DNA from: Fremontodendron californicum
Taxonomy: Eukaryota > Streptophyta > Magnoliopsida > Malvales > Malvaceae
NCBI GenBank assembly: GCA_030761205.1
Contig: JAULJL010000035.1
Location: forward strand, 19,509,001 to 19,573,000
Length of the DNA: 64,000 bases
Direction: 5' to 3'
Positions 31,526 through 43,045 of the stretch are shown here, one piece after another. A program made the translations under genes and the position numbers. Under the pieces are notes generated by a model, which did not search any database, was not told the DNA's origin, and was given only the letters and a program-made list of their open reading frames with translations. The number at the start of each line of letters is the position of its first letter. Position 1 is the first letter of the stretch.

Positions 31526-32062
31526 TTGGGTTTTGATCATCTCAATCATGTATCCTTTGAAAATTTTGCAATGCATTAGAGGTGCTGATGAACCACACTC
31601 AGATTTTCAACTAGGAATTTGTGGTGCATATATCTTCATTCAGTTAAGCTAAGATTAAGAAAAAGTTGGTTAAAACTTATATTTTTAAGAAGGGTCGACG
31701 GGGAGGAGGCATAAACTAGCAAACTAGGGTGGAGGCACACTCATTTCTGTCGGGACAATGGTGATAGTCAGATTCCAGCATATCTCTCGCTATATATATA
31801 ATAAACAAAATGCACTTTCGATAATTCGTTATACCGACTCATCATTGGTACATATATCGATTACAACAACAAGAATAATATCATTCATGACAAACAGTAA
31901 TCATTCTTTTCTTTTCTTTTCATTTGGGTTAATTAATTAACCATATAATTTTGTTATGTCATTGACTCATTAATGTTGAAGTAATTTTCGAAATTAATAT
32001 GCCCTCAAAGCAGCAGCTAAGATAAGTAAGGAACGTAGGTTTGATTCTTCCTAAACATGTGA
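30000..32062. other. AT-rich spacer before copia element 2
   Basis: Low-complexity sequence with AT microsatellites at about 30502-30524 and 31494-31521. Just before element 2 (about 31995-32060) there is a short B-box-like ggtttgattcttcc that may be a SINE relic split by the insertion. No gene recognised. Confidence 0.45.
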
Positions 32063-32067
32063 AAGGG

Positions 32068-32410
32068 TGTTAGAACTTATATAAGAAAGTCCCACATCGG
32101 TGGGAGCAACGAAAGAGTTCCTCCTTGAAGGCTATATAAAGAGCCTTAAGGAGAAGTATTAAAACCATCCCAAGAATTATCTCTTCCTCTCTTGTATACT
32201 TTCTTATATTCTTTGTGAGGTTGTTCTCTCCTAGTATTTAGAGAGAGGTGTTGTAATATTTTCTCATAGTGAAATTCTTCTAGTCTTGCCCCGTGGTTTT
32301 TCCCTTTATTCATTGAGGGTTTTCCACGTTAAATTTTGTGTGTTCAGTTCCTATTTTCTCATCTCTTATTTTAGTTGTGAGACACTATTCCGTCACTCTG
32401 GTACCTAACA
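32068..32410 (+). repeat. 5' LTR of copia element 2
   Basis: 343 bp. Starts TGTTAGAACTTATATAAG. Holds a 16-base hairpin TCCCACATCGGTGGGA (32090-32105) and a TATATAAAG box at 32133-32141, the probable promoter of the genomic RNA. Confidence 0.97.
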
Positions 32411-32411
32411 G

Positions 32412-32423
32412 TGGTATCAGAGC
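32412..32423 (+). promoter_or_regulatory. Primer binding site of element 2 (tRNA-iMet)
   Basis: TGGTATCAGAGC one base inside the 5' LTR, complementary to initiator tRNA-Met. Confidence 0.93.
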
Positions 32424-32639
32424 CATTGGTTCGTGGTCCTTATTCCGCTGCAGTGAAAGTGTTGGTTCTTAGTATGCTCTGTGGTTGCAGTATAGTCTGA
32501 TCTTCCACATCAGAAAAGAATTATTCTTGTTGCTGGAAATAAAGTGTGGTAGTGTGAAAGTGTCTAGGGAAGTTCTGGCTAGGAAAGACTTGGTATTTAA
32601 GTGTGTCTATCAGTGACCCACCTCTCTTTCCTGGGAACC

Positions 32640-32848
32640 TACCTGGTGCACTATTCACGGGCTACGGTCACTGTTCCAGTATACGGGCTATTCAATTGTA
32701 CTGTACTATTCACAGATACGGTTATTATTCATACGTGTGGTTGTATACTTTTGCAGTAATTGTTAACGTATACTGGATTTGTTCTAGTGTATGACATACG
32801 TACAATACTGTTCACGTATACGGTACTATTCACGGTGAAATAGTGTAA
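32640..32848 (+). other. Repetitive untranslated leader of element 2, partly shared with element 1
   Basis: Degenerate repeats of a phrase like tactRttcacgtatacgg occur about six times (near 32650, 32672, 32702, 32720, 32805 and 32824). The part 32721-32848 is clearly similar to the leader of element 1 (24548-24677, opposite strand). Confidence 0.8.
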
Positions 32849-32871
32849 CTCGCTTCAGCTCGTGTACAACC

Positions 32872-35800
32872 ATGGCAGCAAAATTCGAGATAGAGAAGTT
32901 CAGTGGGAGAAATTTCTCCTTGTGGAAATTGAAGATAAGAGCAATTTTGAGGAAGGATAATTGTCTAGAAGCAATTGAAAGTAGACCCACAGAAATGACT
33001 GATGAAAAGTGGAAAGAGAAGGATGACAATGCTGTTGCCAATCTGCACCTAGCAATGGCGGATTCAGTTTTGTCAAGTGTTGCAGAGAAGAAGACTGCAA
33101 AGGAGATTTGGGATGTTCTAAACAAATTGTACGAGGTGAAGTCACTTCACACCAGAATATTCTTGAAGAGGAAACTCTACACTCTTCGAATGAGTGAATC
33201 CACGTCGGTAACGGATCACATCAACACTCTGAATACGCTATTTGCTCAACTCACAGCATCAGATTTCAAAATAGCGGAAAATGAACGTGCGGAACTTCTA
33301 CTTCAGAGTTTACCAGATTCGTATGATCAACTCATCATCAACATCACAAATAACAATGTTAGTGACTCTCTTCACTTTGATGATGTTGCCGGTGCTATTC
33401 TTGAAGAAGAATCCAGGCGCAAGAATAAGGAGGAAAGGTCAGAAAATTCAAAGCAAGCAGAGGCTTTAACGGTGATGAGAGGCAGATCAACAGAACGTGG
33501 CTCCAGTGGGAGTCAGAATCATGGTAGATCAAAATCTCGAAGAAGGAAGAATCTTAAATGCTACAATTGTGGCATGAGAGGGCACTCGAAGAAGAAGTGT
33601 TGGCATAATAAGAAGGGTGGAGAAAAGAATTCTGAAACATCAACCTCCCAAGGTTGTGTTGCAAGTACCTCAGATGATGGAGAAATCTTGTATAGTGAAG
33701 CAGCGACTAGTTCTAAAGGCGGAAAGAAACTCAATGATGTCTGGATAATGGATTCAGGTGCGACATGGCACATGACTCCACACCGAGATTGGTTTTGCAC
33801 TTATGAACCTATTTCGGAAGGATCTGTGTTCATGGGAAATGATCACGCCTTAGATATTGCTGGAGTCGGTACCGTCAGATTAAAAATGCATGATGGTACT
33901 GTTCGCAAAATTCAAGGGGTACGACATGTGAAGGGCTTAAAGAAGAACTTATTGTCAATTGGACAATTGGATGACCTCGGGTGCAAGATCCACACTGGAT
34001 GTGGAATATTGAAAGTAGTGAAAGGAAACCTTGTGGTGATGAAAGCAGAGAAGATCACAAGCAATCTATACATGCTTTTGGGAGAGACGTTGCAAGAGGC
34101 AGATGCATCAGTTGCAGCAGCCAGCCAAGAAGAAACGACGATGATGTGGCATCGCAGATTAGGCCATATGTCAGAGCGAGGCTTGAAAGTCCTTGCAGAA
34201 CGCAATCTCCTGCCCGGGCTCAAGATGGTCAATTTACCTTTCTGTGAGCACTGTGTGATAAGCAAGCAGCATAGATTGAAGTTTGCTAAAGTAACTACAA
34301 GAAGCAAACACATACTGGACTTAATCCATTCTGATGTGTGGGAGTCACCAGAAATATCCCTGGGTGGAGCAAAGTATTTTGTATCATTCATTGATGACTA
34401 TTCCAGGAGATTATGGGTGTACCCAATCAAGAAGAAGTCTGATGTGTTTCCAGTATTCAAGGAGTTCAAAGCACAAGTAGAGCTTGAAACTGGGAAAAGA
34501 ATCAAGTGCTTGAGGACAGACAATGGAGGAGAATATGTAGACGGTAACTTTCTAGCATTCTGTAAGAAAGAGAGTATTATGAGACAATTCACGGTTGCAC
34601 ATACGCCTCAACAGAATGGTGTAGCAGAGCGGATGAACAGAACTCTCCTAGATAGAACAAGAGCCATGCTGAGAACAGCGGGATTGGCCAAATCTTTCTG
34701 GGCAGAAGCAGTCAAAACCACCTGTTATGTGATAAATCGATCACCATCAACGGCGATTGGTTTGAAGACGCCTATGGAGATGTGGAAAGGAAAGCCAGCT
34801 GATTATTCTTCTCTACATGTGTTTGGATGTCCTGTGTACGTGATGTACAACTCCCAAGAAAGAACAAAGCTGGATCCAAAATCCAGAAAATGTATATTCT
34901 TGGGTTATGCTGACGGTGTTAAGGGGTATCGCCTGTGGGATCCCACTGCCCGCAAGGTTGTTGTCAGCAGAGATGTAGTTTTTGTAGAAAATGAACTGCA
35001 AAGTGAGCAAACAAATGACAACACTTCAAAAGAGACTGCTACAGTGCAGATGGATAGAAATTCTCAAGAAGATGATTCTTCTGAAGCAGAACCAGAGCAT
35101 GAGGTACCAGAACCAGTTGAGTCCGAGGCTGTAGAAGTTCGACGGTCAACTCGTGAGAGAAGGCCTCCAAATTGGCACACGGAGTATGTTACGGAGAGCA
35201 ATGTTGCATACTGTCTTTTAACAGAGGATGGAGAGCCATCAACTTTTCATGAAGCTACTAGTAGCCCAGATGCTTCTCTGTGGATGACAGCAATGCAGGA
35301 AGAAATTGAAGCTCTTCACAAGAACGAGACATGGGAACTGGTGGAATTACCACGTGGCAGAAAAGCCATTGGTAACAAATGGGTCTACAAGATCAAGCGG
35401 GATAGCAATGATCAAGTAGAACGATATCGTGCTAGATTGGTTGTAAAAGGATATGCTCAGAAAGAAGGTATTGACTTCAACGAGATATTTTCTCCAGTTG
35501 TCAGACTTACTACTATCAGAGTAGTGTTGGCTATGTGTGCTGCATTTGATTTACATCTTGAACAACTAGATGTAAAGACGACTTTTCTACATGGAGAGCT
35601 TGAAGAAGAAATTTATATGCTCCAACCAGAAGGTTTTGTTGAAACAGGCAAAGAGAACTTGGTTTACAGGTTGACCAAATCTCTGTACGGTCTAAAGCAG
35701 GCGCCCAGATGTTGGTACAAGAGATTTGATTCTTTCATAATTAGCCTTGAATACAACAGACTGAGTTCAGACCATTGTACGTACTACAAGAGGTTTGATG

Positions 35801-36792
35801 ATAATGATTTCATTATTTTGCTGTTGTATGTGGATGACATGTTGGTGGTAGGCCCCAACAAAGATCGAATCCAAGATTTGAAGGCACAGTTGGCTAGGGA
35901 GTTCGATATGAAGGACTTGGGACCCGCAAACAAGATTTTAGGGATGCAAATTCACCGAGACAGAAAAGACAGGAAAATTTGGCTTTCTCAAAAGAATTAT
36001 CTGAGGAAGGTCTTGCGACGCTTCAACATGCAAGACTGTAAGCCAATATCTACCCCACTTCCTGTCAATTGTAAATTATCCTTAGGTATGAGTCCTAGCA
36101 ATGAAGCAGAGAGGATGGAAATGTCTCGAGTACCGTATGCATCAGCGGTGGGAAGCCTTATGTATGCTATGATATGTACAAGACCAGACATTGCACAAGC
36201 AGTGGGAGCGGTCAGTCGATTTATGGCAGATCCTGGTAGAGAGCATTGGAATGTTGTTAAGAGGATCCTTAGATACATTAAAGGAACCTCAGATGTTGCA
36301 TTATGTTTTGGAGGATCAGCACTTGTTGTCAGGGGTTATGTTGATTCAGATTTTGCAGGTGATCTTAATAAAAGGAAATCCACTACTGGCTATGTGTTCA
36401 CACTTGCAGGAGGAGCGGTAAGCTGGTTATCTAAGTTACAGACTGTTGTAGCTTTGTCTACTACAGAAGCTGAGTACATGGCAGCTACCCAAGCATGCAA
36501 GGAAGCAATATGGATACAAAGGTTAATGGAAGAACTCGGGCACAAGCAGCAGAAGATTATTGTGTATTGTGACAGTCAGAGTGCCTTGCACATTGTAAGG
36601 AATCCAGCCTTTCATTCCAGGACAAAGCATATAGGTATACAGTATCACTTTGTTCGAGAAGTAGTAGAAGAAGGAAGTGTGGATATGCAAAAGATTCACA
36701 CCAAAGACAACCTAGCAGATGTTATGACAAAGCCAATCAACACTGACAAGTTTATTTGGTGTCGATCCTCCTATGGTCTATCAGAAACGTAA
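32872..36792 (+). CDS. Copia gag-pol polyprotein, element 2 (1306 residues)
   Basis: Single uninterrupted frame. In order: gag (MAAKFEIEKFSGRNFSLWK at the start), CCHC knuckle CYNCGMRGHSKKKC (230-243), aspartic protease DSGA (294-297), and the GAG-pre-integrase zinc region with HRRLGHMSERG. Integrase core follows (HSDVWESP, RTDNGGEY, TPQQNGVAERMN), then reverse transcriptase with catalytic YVDDM, RNase H (YVDSDFAGD, STTEAEYMA) and the end KPINTDKFIWCRSS. All catalytic acidic residues I can see are present. Close to Tnt1-type elements in wording and size. Protein and LTRs are unlike element 1, so the two represent separate lineages. Unlike element 1, the stop codon lies about 75 bases before the 3' LTR. 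Confidence 0.97.
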   Translation: MAAKFEIEKFSGRNFSLWKLKIRAILRKDNCLEAIESRPTEMTDEKWKEKDDNAVANLHLAMADSVLSSVAEKKTAKEIWDVLNKLYEVKSLHTRIFLKRKLYTLRMSESTSVTDHINTLNTLFAQLTASDFKIAENERAELLLQSLPDSYDQLIINITNNNVSDSLHFDDVAGAILEEESRRKNKEERSENSKQAEALTVMRGRSTERGSSGSQNHGRSKSRRRKNLKCYNCGMRGHSKKKCWHNKKGGEKNSETSTSQGCVASTSDDGEILYSEAATSSKGGKKLNDVWIMDSGATWHMTPHRDWFCTYEPISEGSVFMGNDHALDIAGVGTVRLKMHDGTVRKIQGVRHVKGLKKNLLSIGQLDDLGCKIHTGCGILKVVKGNLVVMKAEKITSNLYMLLGETLQEADASVAAASQEETTMMWHRRLGHMSERGLKVLAERNLLPGLKMVNLPFCEHCVISKQHRLKFAKVTTRSKHILDLIHSDVWESPEISLGGAKYFVSFIDDYSRRLWVYPIKKKSDVFPVFKEFKAQVELETGKRIKCLRTDNGGEYVDGNFLAFCKKESIMRQFTVAHTPQQNGVAERMNRTLLDRTRAMLRTAGLAKSFWAEAVKTTCYVINRSPSTAIGLKTPMEMWKGKPADYSSLHVFGCPVYVMYNSQERTKLDPKSRKCIFLGYADGVKGYRLWDPTARKVVVSRDVVFVENELQSEQTNDNTSKETATVQMDRNSQEDDSSEAEPEHEVPEPVESEAVEVRRSTRERRPPNWHTEYVTESNVAYCLLTEDGEPSTFHEATSSPDASLWMTAMQEEIEALHKNETWELVELPRGRKAIGNKWVYKIKRDSNDQVERYRARLVVKGYAQKEGIDFNEIFSPVVRLTTIRVVLAMCAAFDLHLEQLDVKTTFLHGELEEEIYMLQPEGFVETGKENLVYRLTKSLYGLKQAPRCWYKRFDSFIISLEYNRLSSDHCTYYKRFDDNDFIILLLYVDDMLVVGPNKDRIQDLKAQLAREFDMKDLGPANKILGMQIHRDRKDRKIWLSQKNYLRKVLRRFNMQDCKPISTPLPVNCKLSLGMSPSNEAERMEMSRVPYASAVGSLMYAMICTRPDIAQAVGAVSRFMADPGREHWNVVKRILRYIKGTSDVALCFGGSALVVRGYVDSDFAGDLNKRKSTTGYVFTLAGGAVSWLSKLQTVVALSTTEAEYMAATQACKEAIWIQRLMEELGHKQQKIIVYCDSQSALHIVRNPAFHSRTKHIGIQYHFVREVVEEGSVDMQKIHTKDNLADVMTKPINTDKFIWCRSSYGLSET

Positions 36793-36855
36793 GCAACATG
36801 GAATGGCAAGACAGAAAGAGTGGTGTGAAGATATGATTGGTTTAATCAAATCTTC

Positions 36856-36866
36856 AAGTGGGAGAA
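36856..36866 (+). promoter_or_regulatory. Polypurine tract of element 2
   Basis: AAGTGGGAGAA directly upstream of the 3' LTR (one base gap); expected plus-strand primer. Confidence 0.8.
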
Positions 36867-36867
36867 T

Positions 36868-37210
36868 TGTTAGAACTTATATAAGAAAGTCCCACATCGG
36901 TGGGAGCAACGAAGGAGTTCCTCCTTGAAGGCTATATAAAGAGCCTTAAGGAGAAGTATTAAAACCATCCCAAGAATTATCTCTTCCTCTCTTGTATACT
37001 TTCTTATATTCTTTGTGAGGTTGTTCTCTCCTAGTATTTAGAGAGAGGTGTTGTAATATTTTCTCATAGTGAAATTCTTCTAGTCTTGCCCCGTGGTTTT
37101 TCCCTTTATTCATTGAGGGTTTTCCACGTTAAATTTTGTGTGTTCAGTTCCTATTTTCTCATCTCTTATTTTAGTTGTGAGACACTATTCCGTCACTCTG
37201 GTACCTAACA
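36868..37210 (+). repeat. 3' LTR of copia element 2
   Basis: 343 bp, one substitution relative to the 5' LTR. Confidence 0.97.
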
Positions 37211-37215
37211 AAGGG

Positions 37216-37629
37216 TTGCTTTAACAAATTTGACTCTTTCATGTCGGCTATGGAAAAGAAACGTATTGTCTGGGAGATTTGTGGCAAACAAATGAAAGAA
37301 AAAGGGGGTATATATAGCATGCTATATAGATAGGCTGTAGAGATATGTGACGACCTAGTGCTAACCACAACGAAGCCACTCTCGGGCCGGCCTCGATTAC
37401 CCCCTTTATTCTTCCTACTGATACGGGACTACATATCTTAGGAATAATTGTTGATGAAATCTCCTATGATTTGTTGTTGATACCATTTGTCAATTTTCTA
37501 CGTTTTAGAATATATGATGCTGGCCTTTTTTTTTTTTTTCTTTTTTTTTTTTTTTCTACCATTTTTCTTCCTTCAAAATGATTGGACATGCAAATTAACA
37601 GATTTGTTATGTGATCGATGTTTAGAGGG
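37216..37629. other. Spacer after copia element 2
   Basis: A G+C-richer patch at 37340-37430 (tgacgacctagtgctaacc, gggccggcctcg) has no open frame; probably a decayed repeat. Poly-T near 37530. No gene recognised. Confidence 0.4.
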
Positions 37630-37985
37630 GGTTCTAGGGTAAGTTTTTAAGGGTGAACTTAAAATAAGTTCCATTATATATAAATATGATAAAATTACAT
37701 ATAAACATGATAAATTATATAAAGTTGTTATGTTTTTAAGTAATTTTTTTTATAAACATGACAAATTACATATGTACATGACAATTACATATAAATATGA
37801 CAAATTACATATAAACATGACAAATATGTCATGTATTTATGTAAATTAAAAGTTGTCATGTATATATGTAATTTTTTTTTTAACATATAAACTTAACACA
37901 AATTACATATAAACATGAAAAATTACATATGTTTTGGAGCCTATGGAAAACTCATTTTAAGGAGTTTTCCTTAGAATTTTCCTTG
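37630..37985. repeat. Short direct and inverted AT-rich repeats, probable MITE
   Basis: A unit like aaattacatataaacatgac is repeated several times between about 37690 and 37920, first direct and then inverted (gtcatgtatttatgtaa), giving hairpin potential. The flanks ttctagggtaagtttttaag and the inward-read right end ttctaaggaaaactccttaa look like imperfect terminal inverted repeats. No coding capacity. Confidence 0.5.
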
Positions 37986-40733
37986 CTTAGATAGCTTGAT
38001 TTAAATTCAGGTGATCGATTATTTTAAAAGTTTAAACGGATTGAAAATGATTCAGTTATTATATTTAAATTCTAAAATTATAATACGATTTTTAGTAATC
38101 TTTCTTTTCCAAATACATAATTATTTTAATCCTATGATCATCAATCATCATCGGCAACTATTATGTATATGTATGTTTGTATATATACAAAAATTAATTA
38201 ATTAATACATATATATATATATATAATTCACAGTATAATACAGGAGGTCCATCTATATCATATTCTTATCCAAAAGGGAAACAGCCAAAAATCATCAGAA
38301 TTAAACAAAATAACAGATGAAGAATATGTTTGTGTGCACTTTAGATGGAAAATAAGGCATGCCCAAAGTCTATCACGAAAAGATTGTAGGGCCTGCACAC
38401 TAAAAATACTTATTATATACATCATGACTACTAATGTGTACCAAATTGAAATAATACTAAAGTTACTTTACTATTTTTAAAATGTCTCTCAATGTTTTTA
38501 TTTTTTTTTATTTTTTTATAATTAGAATGCAATTAAGTAGTATTAACTTATACTAAAATTGTAATTGAGAGGCTAGGATATATGATCATAGGATTCATGT
38601 GTCTAATCAAGACAAGATAGGAAGATTAATTGTTTATGTCTCCATTGCTAGGGGCATAAGAATATTAAAATGTGGAGCTTAGCTTATTTTAGATGGGTAT
38701 ATCAACTAGACTGAACGTACGTTCAAACAATATTATTTACTTTGGGTGATAATGACCACAGACATAACTAAGCGATGCCCCTTCGCTTGTCAAATCCATC
38801 ACCTCCCTGTTTAATTATCAATTCTGTATATATGCTATAAGGATTTTGAATACAAATATATTAAAAATATTTTTTAAAAATTATTATATATAATAATATA
38901 TTTTTTGAATGCATTCAAAATAATGAATATATTTATTAATTATTGTATTTAATATAATAATATTATTATAAAGAATATATTAACAATAAAAATGTATTTA
39001 AATAATTGATTATTGACAAATATGTTAATATGTTATGTCCATAAATTGTTGAAAAAAATATTATGGTAATATTAACATTGGTACCTATACACTTTATATA
39101 TAAAGTTAAGATTGCCTCACAAAGGTTATGTATCTCTCTTTACTTCTTTTTTTTTTTCTTTCACTCTCTCATTTACCTTTATTTATTCATGAAATATTAC
39201 GTACTCCAAATCATCAATTTCAATGCTTTTTTTTTTTATCGTTTCTATCTTTTAGGCCCTTCACCGTGAACAACCAATGATAAATTTAGACCTCAACAAA
39301 ATGCATATATTATATTCTTAAAAGATTGAAATCGAATTCTTTTTTTAATAAAAAAAAATTCACTAGTAAATGAAGAAGGCAAGAGATCATGACAATAATA
39401 TTTCTTCAATTACAAATGAAATTAGTATGGGAAGGAGGGTAAATAAATAGGGCCCAAACGAGGCCGAAGATGATGCAAATCTCTCATAAAAGCAACAAAG
39501 GTTTTTGATAAAACATGGTGGATAATATTTATATATCATTAAGATAAGAATAGGAACAAAGAAGGAAAAGAGTGCGTAATCTTCCAATCACTTCTACTTT
39601 GTGTGTTTTGATGGATATGCATGATCTGCAATTCTGCATGCTTAGCTTCGTTGGTTATTCCTATTTTATTCTTTGTCTCCTTTGTTTTTTTCCTGCTGGG
39701 AATTACTGATTCAACCCATCACGTCTTTTCACATAAAAGAAATAAAGCAAAGCAAACAATGCTTTGCTTTGCTTTTCTTTCTTCCTAAAGATAATTTTCT
39801 TTTATATTTTAGGTTTAAGGAGGGTTCTGATACCGAATATTAGTTCTAATTTTAGCTTAATTTCTTTACTTATAAAAGTGGCCTGTTTGGATTCTTGTTC
39901 TCATCAGTCATCAAGTGGGATGGGATGGGATATATAAGAGACTATAAGAGGAGGAAAGCTTAATTTCTTTATTCTTCTCTTTATAAATTATTATACAAAT
40001 TTAAAAGTTGCATTGATCTAACTTGAAAAATTATGTTTTTGATTCAACATTAATTAGGTCAAATTCGTGATTATTAAGCTCATGTACCGGTCTATTTATT
40101 ATTTCTTTTGTATAAAAGAGATCATAATCTGAGAATAAAAAAAAATTATAGATGCAGAAATTTGAATTTCTGCATTTACTGAATGTCACATTTTTAAAAT
40201 GACTACATAAATCAATCAGGCTAAGTTAATCCAGGTTCTTATTCATTAATTCTTTAAATTTAACGTTTCTTTACTGATTGATGCATAATTTTGAAATTCT
40301 AATTTAAAATCAAACATTTGGTAAAACTAAAAGGATACTAGATTGCAAGGTTATTCTATCTAATTAATTATGAATTGGTCAAGATAAAAACTTAATTGAA
40401 ATTAAAACAAGGTTAGGTTGTTAACTTATTCTCTCTCTATATGTTTTATTTTTATTATGGGTACATGATGCCTAAAATGGGAGGTGAAGGTTTTGTTTAA
40501 CTAGTAATTTCCAACATATATATTTTTAGAATTTTCTTTAATTCATTGGCACATTTTTAAATTACATAAATCATAATTATCTAGTCATAAATATGTGGGT
40601 GCCTATAATCAATTCATATCAAGATATATTGTCAAACAAAAGGGAGGTGGGGTTTTAATTATCTTCCTCACTTTTTTTTTTCTTCTTAAAAGTAAAAGCT
40701 GATGACTTGAGATTTATATAGTTAAATTGTGAC
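37986..40733. other. AT-rich spacer
   Basis: Contains a decayed AT-rich family-B-like MITE at about 38850-39020 and an 11-base inverted repeat (aaagcaaagca, 5-base loop) at 39744-39770. No gene recognised. Confidence 0.45.
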
Positions 40734-40963
40734 TAAAATCTGTTCATGAATAGCATTATTTGTCCGATCCAACATATTCCATTTGAATTTGATTAGATAT
40801 GAAATAGTTTTTTGATACCTCGAGTCGACTCGATGCAATTCATATTATTATTTAAATAATAAAAAATTATAAAAATATAAAATAAATTTTATAATATTGT
40901 ATAAAGTAATAAAATGAGTTTTTGAATCGGACCAAACCTTAATCCGATTCATAAACACCTCTA
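40734..40963. mobile_element. hAT-like MITE, 230 bp
   Basis: Ends: left taaaatctgttcatgaat, right read inward TAGAGGTGTTTATGAATCGG. Flanked by attgtgac (40726-40733) and attgtgag (40964-40971), 7 of 8 identical. Terminal motif related to the 3265-4408 element. AT-rich centre, no coding capacity. Confidence 0.7.
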
Positions 40964-42557
40964 ATTGTGAGACAGCCTAATCTCCCCAACAGTTTTTTTT
41001 TTTTTTTTTTTAGCATTATTTCAAAAGGACTCGTATCTATATGAATTGAATCCCACCAGTTATGTTTGGATAATAACAGAACAGCAACAGTATATAGCAA
41101 AAGACAACAAGCAAAGCAAAGCAAGCATGATAAGGAACAGTTTTTTCTTTGACTCAACTACCAAACAAACCATTTTGGGTGATAATCAGAGTCATGACTC
41201 ATAATCTCCTTTTCTTTTTCTTTCTTTTTTGGGGGTTACAGTAGAAATTTGAAAATAACCCTTTCGATATAGACGAATTCCTGATTCTTCCAACATATAC
41301 AAAAAAACATGTAAATCTTCTACTTTTTTTATTTTTATTTTTATTATTTTTATGAGAGATAACGATTAAAGACATATTGCATCACCATCATGTCTTAAAG
41401 GTTTCGAATGTAAACTTTTAAGATTTCAATATTTTCGTACATGTAAAATGTCTAAAGAGTTGTCCTTTGGGGTTTAATATAATCGGGATGACAAACTTAA
41501 AATGAATAGATTTTTTTTTTGAAAAGTGAGGACGGTCGCGAGATGATTTTGGTGAATTATTGTTTGGTTCTGTCTCGTTCCCTCTTTTTAAAATTATTAT
41601 TTTACCTTTTAAATTATTTTATATTTTAGTATATATTAGATATATACTAAAATTATATATACTTTTAATATATATATACAAGAATCTGACTAATCTCTTA
41701 TGGCAATGAGCTAATGCTGATGGATGACTTTAGAGTTTAGAGTAATTTTATCCACAATTGCTGTGTTGTGGCAAAGTTAATTGTTTGAATTTAAGAGCTT
41801 TTTTGGGCTATGATTAGGATTATTATATGATACATTGTTAGTAGAGTTTTTAGACTCTACAAACAGAATTAATAGGGTGACACATTTTTAGAGTATAATA
41901 AAAAAATTAATTAAAAAAAATAAGACATTTGACAATCTCTTAATCCGCTTATGAAGTTAAAAAGTTTACACTGTCAATATACCAAAAACGAACTCTTATG
42001 ATTAATACTTTTAAATTAAATATTTGAAATTAAAATTCTAAAAATACCATTTTATATATTCTTATTTTTCAAAATGGAAAAAAAAAAATAGAGAACGTTA
42101 ATTTGATTAAGAAGCACATAACAAAAAATGTTTTAATTTTTAAGAGACTAAAATGTTTTTTCTGGCAACAAATATTAAAAGGCCGGCCAGTGTCCATTGG
42201 CTATTGGGCTAAGGCCCTTGATCTAAAGAAATCCGTAACCATTTCAACAAAGAACTGTACGAGAAACTAAAAAACGGGGAGTTAAACTAAAAGCCCGTTT
42301 GAGGGTGGGAGTCGTGTAGTACCGTAGTCCCACTTATGTTAAACAAAATAATCGTCATTTGTTTGTTTTATTTTTATTTTTTTATTATATTATATTATAC
42401 TTAAAATATTGTATATTTATATAAATTTTGGTATATTAATAATTCGTATATCATATTTTAATTTTTTTTTTATTGTATGCATGCCGTGTCAAAAATTAAC
42501 AGGTGAGTTTTTTGCTTCGTACTTACAGTTTTGTTTAAGTTTTTATTCTATTTTAGA
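40964..42557. other. AT-rich spacer
   Basis: Poly-T at 40991-41012. A short G+C-richer patch at 42180-42330 contains aaggcccttg and other GGGCC-type phrases but no open frame. No gene recognised. Confidence 0.4.
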
Positions 42558-42565
42558 ATCGCAAA

Positions 42566-43045
42566 TAAGTGTTTATGGGTTGGGCTTATGTATGATATTA
42601 ACACCATTTATGATTGTTCAAGCCCCTCCCGATCTTAATCTTAAATATGAGCATAAAATTTTGTCCAAGTCTACCCATATTTATAAATAAATAACCCAAG
42701 TCCGTTTAGATCCTCCTATATATATATTTTTTAAATGTTATTTTTATTTAATCTTTAGTAATTTTATATATATTTTTTTATTAAATTCTTAAACATGGAT
42801 AACTTTTCATATTTTTTAATATTTACACTATAATATTATATTATATATATTTAATTTTTATATGACATAAATTATATAATATATATAAATAAAATAATAT
42901 ATTATTTAATTGAAAAATGGTCAAGCTAGAGTCGGGTCTTGAATATTAGAGTCAAAGTCTGGTCTATTTTTTTTTGTCAAAACCCACCCAAATAACGAAC
43001 AAACCTTTAAATTTGAACGGATAGCCCGATCCTTGAATAAATCTA
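42566..43045. mobile_element. Decayed hAT-like MITE, about 480 bp
   Basis: Left end taagtgtttatgggttgggc and right part aaatttgaacggatagcccg resemble the ends of the 3265-4408 element (gatcatgggccgggc; gggtttggacggatagcccg). Flanking atcgcaaa (42558-42565) and accgcaaa (43046-43053) match at 7 of 8 bases. No captured gene is visible here. Confidence 0.6.

Larger units (their letters stand above)
32068..37210 (+). mobile_element. Complete Ty1/copia LTR retrotransposon of the Tnt1/Tork type, element 2
   Basis: 5143-bp element on the plus strand with 343-bp LTRs (TG...CA), 5-bp target duplication aaggg (32063-32067 and 37211-37215), an initiator-tRNA-Met primer site (32412-32423), one open gag-pol frame (32872-36792) and a polypurine tract before the 3' LTR. 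The two LTRs differ at one base (A at 32114, G at 36914). Gag and RNase H wording (for example LDVKTTFLHGELEEEIYM, ending KPINTDKF) resemble the tobacco Tnt1 group. Apparently complete and recent. Confidence 0.97.

Noticed and set aside
33912..34391. Minus-strand 159-codon frame in copia element 2
   Set aside because: Antisense of the integrase region; no recognisable domain.
39744..39770. microRNA precursor at an inverted aaagcaaagca repeat
   Set aside because: Stem only 11 bases of simple pentamer repeat; no known miRNA sequence.
42409..42690. 93-codon membrane-like frame
   Set aside because: Overlaps the edge of a decayed MITE and AT-rich DNA; hydrophobicity is a by-product of T-rich codons.
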